Part shown: one piece after another, positions 1 to 5,198 of the stretch
Position numbering within the stretch: the stretch's first letter is position 1
How the letters are laid out: the number at the start of each line of letters is the position of its first letter
NCBI GenBank assembly: GCA_937901265.1
Contig: CALCHA010000160.1
Span: 1 to 5,326, forward strand
Reading direction: 5' to 3'
DNA from: an uncultured Phycisphaerales bacterium
GTDB taxonomy: Bacteria; Planctomycetota; Phycisphaerae; WQYP01
Length of the DNA: 5,326 nt
Translations under genes and position numbers: made by a program
The notes under the pieces: model-generated
What the model saw: the letters and a program-made list of their open reading frames with translations, nothing else
The model's database searches: none
What the model was told of the DNA's origin: nothing

Positions 1-447
1 GGCGATCACGCGCCATTCCGCCGGAATGCGTTCGAGGTCTCCTCTGTCTGGAATCGCATCCAGGAACCGGGCGCCGGATTCGTAGAGGGCCGGGCGTACG
101 TAGCGGGAGAAGGTGAGCTGTGCGAGTACTAGTTTCGGCGGCTGGCCTTCGAGGTGAAAGGCAATCGCCATCTTTTCGTCGGGATGGAAGAGGCGGCGTG
201 AGAGAAAGGCGATTCCGGAACGGGACAGGTTGCGCGAGTAGATCCGCACCGGGGCGAGGATCGGGCCGCCGAGAATCGTGGCCACCAGGCCCATCCGCAC
301 CGCCATGCGGGCCGCCGCGCGACGGTTGTCGTCGCTGGCCTTGAGTCCGTGATCCAGGGATTCAAGGATCGCGTGAATCTGGCTCATCTGCTCTGCGGAC
401 GTGGGTGTCACGGCATGTCTCCACTTGCGAATCCCCCCGGCGCTCAT
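1..447 (-). CDS. PilZ-domain protein, 3' end outside window
   Basis: This is probably a small cytoplasmic cyclic-di-GMP receptor of the PilZ family. The frame is open for 149 codons and leaves the window without a stop. Both PilZ signature motifs are visible and spaced normally: RxxxR at R43-R47 (R-AAA-R) and NxSxxG at N73-G78 (NLSRSG). The second is followed by the usual beta-rich half (IAFLSRRLF, then LVLAQLTFSR). Residues 1-40 form a polar, probably helical N-terminal extension. Aligned with the neighbouring PilZ protein, it reaches the shared 'IPAEW/VPPHW' segment, so only about 20 residues should be missing. The ATG at 447 is chosen because AAGGGGAAG lies 7 nt upstream; GTG at 411 and ATG at 387 are later in-frame alternatives. 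It lies 40 bp downstream of the other PilZ gene on the same strand, so co-transcription is likely. The output it controls (motility, polysaccharide, secretion) cannot be told from the sequence. Confidence 0.8.
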   Translation of the reverse strand, partial: MSAGGIRKWRHAVTPTSAEQMSQIHAILESLDHGLKASDDNRRAAARMAVRMGLVATILGGPILAPVRIYSRNLSRSGIAFLSRRLFHPDEKMAIAFHLEGQPPKLVLAQLTFSRYVRPALYESGARFLDAIPDRGDLERIPAEWRVIA

Positions 448-454
448 CGGCTGA

Positions 455-463
455 CTTCCCCTT
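455..463 (-). promoter_or_regulatory. Shine-Dalgarno site of the downstream PilZ gene
   Basis: AAGGGGAAG on the minus strand, 7 nt before the ATG at 447. It decides the start of this gene, which has later in-frame GTG and ATG candidates without a comparable site. Confidence 0.6.
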
Positions 464-487
464 GCGCTTAACCCGCCCTGCGCCCGG

Positions 488-955
488 CTATCGCGCGGGC
501 TCGACATACTTCTGGCGGGCCAGCCAATCTGTCCGGACGACCTGATGCAGCCAGTGCGGCGGCACCTTGCGCTGCCGGCCGGGATCTTTTTCTACCGCCA
601 CAAACGCCAGCCCGACCTCAAAGACGCGCATGTCCACGGGGCGACAGAAACAGACGCGAGAGAGCACCAGCAGGGGTTCTTTTTCGTTGAGTTCGTGGGA
701 GATGACCAGGTGCTGATTGACATAGAAAATCTGCCGCGTCAGGAAGGCCAGCCCGCCGGTCGAGAGATTGCGCGACAGGATATGGACCCAGGGCTGGCCG
801 GGCTCGGTCGGGAGGTTCAGCCACAGCGCGTGGGAAAAATCGATACGGGGCATCACCCGCCGGTCCGCCCCGCCGCCGGGCCCGCGGGCATCGAGCCGCG
901 CGATCAGGGTGGACAGGTATTGCATTTCTTCGCGGGACAATCCAATGTGGCTCAT
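488..955 (-). CDS. PilZ-domain protein (putative c-di-GMP receptor)
   Basis: A complete 155-residue protein made almost entirely of one PilZ domain, the usual size for a stand-alone member. The c-di-GMP-binding motifs are intact: RxxxR at R33-R37 (R-VMP-R) and NxSxxG at N63-G68 (NLSTGG), the latter running into LAFLTRQIF. Beta strands follow around LLVLSRVCFC and MRVFEVGLAFV, and the tail is basic and aromatic (HWLHQVVRTDWLARQKY). There is no signal peptide or membrane segment, so a cytoplasmic protein is expected. The ATG at 955 has GGAG 7 nt upstream. It resembles the next gene downstream in motif spacing and in the SRNLS-x-x-G-x-AFL core, which suggests a tandem duplication that later diverged. 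Binding of c-di-GMP is inferred from the motifs; the partner and output are unknown. Confidence 0.88.
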   Translation of the reverse strand: MSHIGLSREEMQYLSTLIARLDARGPGGGADRRVMPRIDFSHALWLNLPTEPGQPWVHILSRNLSTGGLAFLTRQIFYVNQHLVISHELNEKEPLLVLSRVCFCRPVDMRVFEVGLAFVAVEKDPGRQRKVPPHWLHQVVRTDWLARQKYVEPAR

Positions 956-1094
956 GCGGTGACTCCAAAAACCCGCCTCGCCGCCCCGCCTCGCTCACTG
1001 CTTTTGTTGTCGGCCCAATGAGGGGACCACCTGAGAACGCCGAACGTTGAACGGCGCAGTTGTCATCTTGCCTGCTGTCCGATAAACCACCCCG
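956..1094. promoter_or_regulatory. Divergent intergenic region between the PilZ pair and gluQ
   Basis: These 139 bp separate the divergently read PilZ and glutamyl-Q synthetase genes, so promoters for both directions should lie here. I found no pair of hexamers that fits a housekeeping consensus well. Visible elements are an inverted repeat CGCCG/CGGCG (1038-1042 and 1052-1056) around the palindrome AACGTT (1043-1048), and a 10-bp direct repeat CCCGCCTCGC (972-981 and 985-994) just upstream of the PilZ ribosome-binding site. The regulatory role is inferred from gene orientation only. Confidence 0.35.
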
Positions 1095-2111
1095 ATGGTC
1101 ACCTTCACGCGCACACGTCTCGCCCCGAGCCCCACCGGGGCGCTGCACCTGGGTCACGCGCGCACCTTTCTCCTGACGTGGTGGCTCGCCCGGCAGAGCG
1201 GCGCCCAGATTTTTATGCGCATGGAGGACCTCGACGTGGGCCGGGCCAAACCCCTGTCCGTCCGGCAGGCCTATGAGGACCTGCACTGGCTGGGGATGGA
1301 CTGGGATCCCTTTCCGGGCTCGCCCCAGCCGGGCGGCGAAGTGGTGCAGTCGCAACGTCTTGGGCTGTACCGGGAGGCGCTGGAACAACTGTGGGGGCAG
1401 CAGGCGATCTATCCCTGCACCTGCACGCGCGCCGACATTGCGGCGGCGGTTGCGGGAGCGGCCTCGGCCCCGCACGAGGGCGAGGCGATGCCGCGCTATC
1501 CGGGCACGTGCGCCAGCCGGGAGTTGACGCCGTTGCGCGGCTTGTCGGCGCAGGAAGCGGGCATCCGCATCGCGGCGTCAAGCGGCAAGCCCGTCTGCTG
1601 GCGGCTGCGCGTGGCGCCGGGCGTGATCGCCTTCGACGATCTCATCGCCGGCCCGCAGGCGCTGGACGTCGCCGCCTCCACCGGCGATTTTCCCCTCACG
1701 CGTTTCGACGGCACCCCCGCCTACCAGCTCGCCTGCGTCGTGGACGATCACGACATGGGCATCGACCTGGTGCTCCGCGGCGACGACCTGCTGCCCTCGA
1801 CCCCCCGCCAACTGGCACTTTATCACGCCCTGCGCTGGACCCCGCCGCAATTCGCCCATGCCCCGCTCGTCGTCGGGACCGACGGCAAACGTCTTGCCAA
1901 GCGCCACGGAGAATCACGAATCGCCCAGTTCCGCGAGGCCGGCGCCCGGCCCGAACAAATCGTCGGCTGGGCGGCTTGGCGCTCCGGCCAGCGTGCGACT
2001 TCTGCAGCGCTCCCGGCCAGGGCGCTGGTCGCTGCATTTGATCTGGCACGCGTGCCGGGTGGGCGTGTGGTGTTGAGCGACTCGGATTTCCGGGCGATTG
2101 GGAGAAGATAG
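1095..2111 (+). CDS. gluQ: Glutamyl-Q tRNA(Asp) synthetase
   Basis: A 338-residue class I synthetase-like enzyme. The known role of the family is to attach glutamate to queuosine at position 34 of tRNA(Asp), using ATP and acting in the cytoplasm. The start is diagnostic: TRLAPSPTGALHLGHAR at residues 7-23 contains the HIGH-type motif HLGH (18-21), followed by RMEDLDVGR (42-50). A zinc site of the GluQ type is present: C108-x-C110, then Y135-x3-C139. The KMSKS-equivalent is K265-RLAKR, as in GluQ variants that use RLAKRHG. The protein ends soon after this and lacks the C-terminal anticodon-binding domain of true glutamyl-tRNA synthetases, which separates it from GltX. The ATG at 1095 is the first possible start, because an in-frame TAA lies at 1083; there is no clear Shine-Dalgarno site. 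The last 40 residues are variable. A truncated GltX is the less likely alternative. Confidence 0.88.
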   Translation: MVTFTRTRLAPSPTGALHLGHARTFLLTWWLARQSGAQIFMRMEDLDVGRAKPLSVRQAYEDLHWLGMDWDPFPGSPQPGGEVVQSQRLGLYREALEQLWGQQAIYPCTCTRADIAAAVAGAASAPHEGEAMPRYPGTCASRELTPLRGLSAQEAGIRIAASSGKPVCWRLRVAPGVIAFDDLIAGPQALDVAASTGDFPLTRFDGTPAYQLACVVDDHDMGIDLVLRGDDLLPSTPRQLALYHALRWTPPQFAHAPLVVGTDGKRLAKRHGESRIAQFREAGARPEQIVGWAAWRSGQRATSAALPARALVAAFDLARVPGGRVVLSDSDFRAIGRR

Positions 2112-2126
2112 CGGGGCATCGGTCCA

Positions 2127-2162
2127 GCGTGGCGTGGCGTGGTGTGCGTTGCGTTGCAACGC
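2127..2162. repeat. GCGTG tandem repeat followed by a 12-bp perfect palindrome
   Basis: Three tandem copies of GCGTG (2127-2141) are followed by a GTGTG variant, two CGTTG units and the perfect palindrome GCGTTGCAACGC (2151-2162). It lies in the 80-bp gap between gluQ and the phosphodiesterase gene. The palindrome has no room for a hairpin loop and no T-run after it, so it is not an intrinsic terminator. It could be an operator or simple low-complexity sequence. Confidence 0.4.
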
Positions 2163-2191
2163 CGCCAGACGTGGGGGATACTCTCCCGGGT

Positions 2192-2908
2192 ATGTCCAGC
2201 TCGCCTGTTTTTGCCGTCGCGCACCGCGGCGCTTCGGCTGATGCGCCGGAGAACACTGTCGCCGCCTTTGATGAGGCGGTGCGCCAGGGTGCGGTGGCGA
2301 TTGAGTTCGACCTGCGCCTCTCGGCCGACGGCGAAATGGTGGTGATCCACGATGAGACGGTCGACCGCACCACCTCCGGCCAGGGGCGCGTGGCGGCGCT
2401 GGATCTTCTGGATTTGCGACGACTCGATGCCGGCTCCTGGATGCACCGGCGCTTCGCGGGCATCCGCATTCCGACCCTGGATGAGGCGCTGCTGGCCATC
2501 GGGCCCCACGCGCGGCCGGTGATCGAACTCAAGGTTCCCCCCCCCGCCGGCCTGGTGGATCACCTGCGAAAGTATGACCTGGAGCGGGAGGCTCTCGTGC
2601 TGAGCTTCGACCGATCGTGGCTGACGGCGGTGCGACGAATGTCGCGTGATTTGCCGCTGGGATTGCTGTCGGAAGGCTGGCACCATGGCCTTCCGGAGGC
2701 GGCGCGGCAACTCGACGCGGAGGTGCTGGCGGTGGGCATTGACGCGGTCGGTCCGGGACAAGTTAAGGCTGCTGAAGGTTTTGGACTTGAACTCTGGTGC
2801 TTTACAGCTAATGATATAGGGATGGTGGCGGCCTGTGCGGCCATGGGGGTAACCGGAATCATCACCGATCATCCGGATCTCATCCGCACCCGACAGTCAG
2901 CCCGATAA
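2192..2908 (+). CDS. Glycerophosphodiester phosphodiesterase
   Basis: A 238-residue TIM-barrel enzyme of the GDPD family (UgpQ/GlpQ type). The family hydrolyses glycerophosphodiesters from phospholipid breakdown to glycerol-3-phosphate and an alcohol. Catalytic and metal-binding residues are in place: H11-R12-G13, the E20-N21-T22 motif, E38 and D40 in IEFDLRLSADG, H53-D54 and D58-R59-T60-T61, and E112/K114 in VIELKV. The C-terminal end has the family signature W-CFTAND followed by GVTGIITDHPD. There is no signal peptide, so it should act in the cytoplasm, closer to UgpQ than to periplasmic GlpQ. The start is placed at ATG 2192 because the conserved barrel begins only eight residues later. An upstream GTG at 2129 would add residues encoded by low-complexity sequence. 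A GGGGGA stretch lies 13 nt upstream of the ATG, which is rather far for a ribosome-binding site. It contains a 9-C run (2537-2545) and an A/T-rich codon patch (2762-2818). Substrate preference is not known. Confidence 0.9.
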   Translation: MSSSPVFAVAHRGASADAPENTVAAFDEAVRQGAVAIEFDLRLSADGEMVVIHDETVDRTTSGQGRVAALDLLDLRRLDAGSWMHRRFAGIRIPTLDEALLAIGPHARPVIELKVPPPAGLVDHLRKYDLEREALVLSFDRSWLTAVRRMSRDLPLGLLSEGWHHGLPEAARQLDAEVLAVGIDAVGPGQVKAAEGFGLELWCFTANDIGMVAACAAMGVTGIITDHPDLIRTRQSAR

Positions 2909-3186
2909 GTTCGACACGACGTGTGGGAACGCCCGATGGGGTGTTGATGGGGGCGAGGGGCGTGCGGACCTTTGGCAGGAATTCGGAAGGGTCGATCATC
3001 AGGCGAACGAGCGCCGTGGCCCGCGGACACCTTTCGTGGGGCGACGTTTTGTCGTGGAACTCCGACATGGCAGGAAGAGACCCAGCCGCCAGCCAGCGCG
3101 CGACGACCGGGTTGGGCCCTTATGTGAGGGTCGCCGTCGCGGAGAAGCATCGGGGCGGGAATCGCCATTTACAGGTGGAGCAGGTC
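2909..3186 (+). other. Possible rho leader or unresolved upstream region
   Basis: These 278 bases lie between the phosphodiesterase stop and the preferred rho start. The plus frame leading into rho is open back to GTG 2923, but the encoded residues match nothing I recognise and do not look like the Rho N-terminal helix bundle. A minus-strand frame at 2880-3068 is also open, with no ribosome-binding site. A small hairpin CCCT/AGGG (3117-3120 and 3127-3130) and a GAATTC site (2979-2984) are present. No convincing promoter hexamers or T-tailed terminator were found. The region may be a long untranslated leader, as known for rho in E. coli, or an N-terminal extension of Rho. Confidence 0.35.
3173..3180 (+). 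promoter_or_regulatory. Candidate Shine-Dalgarno site for rho (TTG start)
   Basis: AGGTGGAG ends 6 nt before the in-frame TTG at 3187. It is the best ribosome-binding site upstream of the conserved Rho core and is the reason for preferring the TTG start over ATG 3067 or GTG 2923, which have weaker upstream sequences. Confidence 0.4.
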
Positions 3187-4374
3187 TTGGCAGAACACAA
3201 GCAAGCGGAAAACCGGCAGGAAACCCGGCACGATCATCGGCAGGGCGCGGAACGCCAGGGCGGTGGGCAGCAGGAACGTCCTCAAACCACCGGCATGCTC
3301 GATATCACCGAGAAGGGCCACGGCTACCTTCGCCTGCCGGAACGCAAATACCGCCCGACGCCGCTGGATCCCTACATGCCTTCCGATGTCGTCAAGCGCA
3401 CGCAGTTGCGTCCCGGCCTCATCGTCACGGTCAACACGGGGCCCAACAAACGGGGACCCGGGCCCCTGGTGACCTACGTCAACCAGGTGGAGGGGATGCC
3501 CCTGCGCGATTACTTCAAGACGCCCTTCTTTCAGGACCTGGTCGTTATCGACCCGCGTGAACGCATCAAACTCGAGACTCTCGGCGGCCCGGCCAGCATG
3601 CGCATCATGGAGCTGCTCACGCCGATCGGTCGCGGACAACGGGGCCTGATCGTGGCGCCGCCGAAGACGGGGAAAACCACGCTGCTCAAGCAGATCGCCG
3701 AGGCGACGACGAAGAACCATCCGGACATGAAGGTGTTCGTCCTGCTGATCGACGAGCGCCCGGAGGAAGTGACCGACTTCCGCCGCAGCCTGCCCGACTG
3801 CGAGGTGTGGGCGAGCAATACGGATGAAGACATCGACTCGCACGTTCGCACGGCCCGCATGGTGATCGAACGGGCCAAGCGGCTTGTCGAGTTCGGCAAG
3901 GACGTCATGGTCATTCTCGATTCCATCACGCGCGTCGCCCGGGCCTTCAACCACTTCTCCGGCAGCGGGCGGACGATGTCCGGCGGCCTCGACGCCACGG
4001 CCATGCAGGAGCCGCGGAGCATGTTCGGCGCTGCCCGCAACATCGAACATGGCGGCTCGCTGACCATCATCGCCTCGGCGCTGATCGACACGGGCAGCCG
4101 GATGGACGAGTTGATTTTTCAGGAGTTCAAGGGGACGGGGAACATGGAACTGGTGCTGAGCAAGAAGCTGGCGGAGCGGCGGACGTGGCCGGCGATCGAT
4201 TTGCCGGGCTCGGGGACGCGGAAGGAGGCGTTGCTGCTGGGGCCGGAGGTGGAACGGAAGGTGGCGATGCTGCGTCGGGACCTGGTGAGCCGCGAGCCCT
4301 CGCAGGGGATGGAGAGCTTGCTGAAGGCGATGGCGAAGTTTCCGACGAACGAGCAGTTTTTGTCGAGCTTTTAA
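3187..4374 (+). CDS. rho: Transcription termination factor Rho
   Basis: An ATP-dependent RNA/DNA helicase that, as a hexamer, binds nascent RNA and ends transcription. Numbered from the TTG start (395 residues), the protein opens with a polar Q/R/E-rich tail (1-35). The cold-shock-like primary RNA-binding domain follows, with GMLDITEKGHGYLR at 36-49. The RecA-type motor is highly conserved: PIGRGQRGLIVAPPKTGKTT with Walker A APPKTGKT at 157-164, LLIDERPEEVT, Walker B VMVILDS at 240-246, the secondary-site Q-loop region (SGSGRTMSGGLD), FGAARN, and the EEF/QEFKGTGNMEL and SGTRKE segments near the C-terminus. The classical N-terminal helix-bundle domain is not visible. The start is uncertain: TTG 3187 has the best ribosome-binding site; GTG 3175, ATG 3067 and GTG 2923 are in frame, the last giving 483 residues. 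The identity is certain, the N-terminus is not. The next gene follows after 68 bp with no terminator hairpin between. Confidence 0.93.
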   Translation: MAEHKQAENRQETRHDHRQGAERQGGGQQERPQTTGMLDITEKGHGYLRLPERKYRPTPLDPYMPSDVVKRTQLRPGLIVTVNTGPNKRGPGPLVTYVNQVEGMPLRDYFKTPFFQDLVVIDPRERIKLETLGGPASMRIMELLTPIGRGQRGLIVAPPKTGKTTLLKQIAEATTKNHPDMKVFVLLIDERPEEVTDFRRSLPDCEVWASNTDEDIDSHVRTARMVIERAKRLVEFGKDVMVILDSITRVARAFNHFSGSGRTMSGGLDATAMQEPRSMFGAARNIEHGGSLTIIASALIDTGSRMDELIFQEFKGTGNMELVLSKKLAERRTWPAIDLPGSGTRKEALLLGPEVERKVAMLRRDLVSREPSQGMESLLKAMAKFPTNEQFLSSF

Positions 4375-4427
4375 GCAGTTTCCACGGCGGATGTTTCGTG
4401 TGGGCGTGTGGGCGATATCGGCCCTGC

Positions 4428-4434
4428 AAGGGAG
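4428..4434 (+). promoter_or_regulatory. Shine-Dalgarno site of the secreted-protein gene
   Basis: AAGGGAG lies 8 nt before ATG 4443. It supports starting the gene at the signal peptide rather than at the upstream in-frame codons inside rho, which would give a protein with no secretion signal at its front. Confidence 0.5.
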
Positions 4435-4442
4435 CGGAGACG

Positions 4443-5198
4443 ATGCGGATGGGCCTGTGGAGCGTGGGGCTGATGGGGGTCCTGGCGGCGTGCGGGGTGG
4501 CGGGGCTGGCGCAGGAGCATGGACTGGCGACGGCGCCTGCGACCATGCCGGCGACAGAGCCGCTGGCCGTGACGCTGGAAAAGAAGCACCTGACGTTTGT
4601 TTTTTGGCAGGATGATCGGGCGGTATCTCCCGGAGCGGACGGGCATGTGCACCTGCGCGCGGCGCCCTTTGAGATTCGTTTCGCGGGCGATGTCGATGAC
4701 GGGCTGGTGATCGCCGCACAGGGCGAGGCACTGGCGCAGTCGCTGCAAAAAACCAAGAGGCCCGTGGTGCTCTTCCAGGGGGCCTTTGGTGCTTACGAGG
4801 CGGGGGATTTGCTGGTGGAGCAAGCGCCCGTGGTGGCCACCTGGGAGGAGGTGCGCGTGCCGCTCTTCGGCAAGGATCCGCAGGACGTGACTGAGGCGGC
4901 GGAAGCGGAAAAAAAACTCCAGGGGCGCATGGGGCAGACGCCAGATGTGCTCGATGGCGTGGTGCAGTCGATTTCCACGTTTGCCCCGGACGCGGCGAAG
5001 GAATGGACCTTCGTCGTGAGCAATACCTTCGTGGGCCCGGGGCGGGCGTTTGTGCTGCCCGAAGCGCGGGGGCACGAGCAGCCGCTGGCGCAGATCAAAG
5101 CGTTGACGCTGGTGGTGGGCGGGGACACCGTTGAATTCAGCACCAGGCAGGGCGCCCAGCTGACCAGCATGCGATTCGTGCCGTCGTACAGAGGATAG
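4443..5198 (+). CDS. Unrecognised exported protein or lipoprotein
   Basis: I do not recognise a family for this 251-residue protein. It begins with a signal sequence: MRMGLW, then a hydrophobic stretch to about residue 22. LAAC at 14-17 fits a lipobox with C17 as the lipidated residue; GLA-Q at 21-24 would fit ordinary signal peptidase I cleavage, so both fates are open. A short A/T/P linker (ATAPATMPATEP) follows, a style common in planctomycete exported proteins. The rest alternates short hydrophobic strands (LTFVFW, PVVLFQGAF, WTFVVSNTFV, ALTLVVGG) with a charged helix near DVTEAAEAEKKLQ, suggesting a beta-rich extracytoplasmic domain. No catalytic motif or metal site stands out. It starts 68 bp after rho and could share its transcript. 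The final 19 residues, after E231-F232, use several A-ending or AGR codons (AGG, CGA, AGA, GGA) and overlap strong minus-strand coding, so the true C-terminus is in doubt. Confidence 0.65.
   Translation: MRMGLWSVGLMGVLAACGVAGLAQEHGLATAPATMPATEPLAVTLEKKHLTFVFWQDDRAVSPGADGHVHLRAAPFEIRFAGDVDDGLVIAAQGEALAQSLQKTKRPVVLFQGAFGAYEAGDLLVEQAPVVATWEEVRVPLFGKDPQDVTEAAEAEKKLQGRMGQTPDVLDGVVQSISTFAPDAAKEWTFVVSNTFVGPGRAFVLPEARGHEQPLAQIKALTLVVGGDTVEFSTRQGAQLTSMRFVPSYRG

Noticed and set aside
129..365. 78-codon minus-strand frame at the left edge
   Set aside because: The PilZ reading in the neighbouring minus frame has clear RxxxR and NxSxxG motifs and a good ribosome-binding site; this one has neither.
618..1475. 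285-codon minus-strand frame running through the PilZ gene and the start of gluQ
   Set aside because: It overlaps the PilZ gene in another frame and the gluQ HIGH-motif region. Its translation is arginine- and proline-rich shadow sequence.
2129..2191. GTG start at 2129 for the phosphodiesterase
   Set aside because: It would add 21 residues encoded by the GCGTG repeat region, and the conserved domain begins just after ATG 2192.
1823..2872. 349-codon minus-strand frame opposite gluQ and the phosphodiesterase gene
   Set aside because: It spans two well-identified plus-strand genes and the gap between them, with no family motif and an unnatural composition.
2979..2984. Second GAATTC site as another possible join
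   Set aside because: There is no clear change of coding strand or of gene identity at this position, and two such sites in 5.3 kb is not unusual.
2880..3068. 62-codon minus-strand frame between the phosphodiesterase gene and rho
   Set aside because: Its composition is not absurd, but there is no ribosome-binding site, it overlaps the end of the phosphodiesterase gene, and I recognise nothing in the protein.
4408..4425. Possible terminator hairpin after rho (GGGC around CGATATCG then GCCC)
   Set aside because: The stem is only 4 bp with a 7-nt loop and no T-run follows.
4185..4442. Upstream extension of the exported-protein frame into rho
   Set aside because: The added residues are Gly/Ala/Glu-rich shadow of rho and would bury the signal peptide. 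ATG 4443 has a good ribosome-binding site.
3169..4731. 520-codon open frame antisense to rho
   Set aside because: It lies opposite highly conserved Rho codons, and its translation is rich in R, H, P and L with no recognisable motif. Long antisense frames are expected from high third-position GC.
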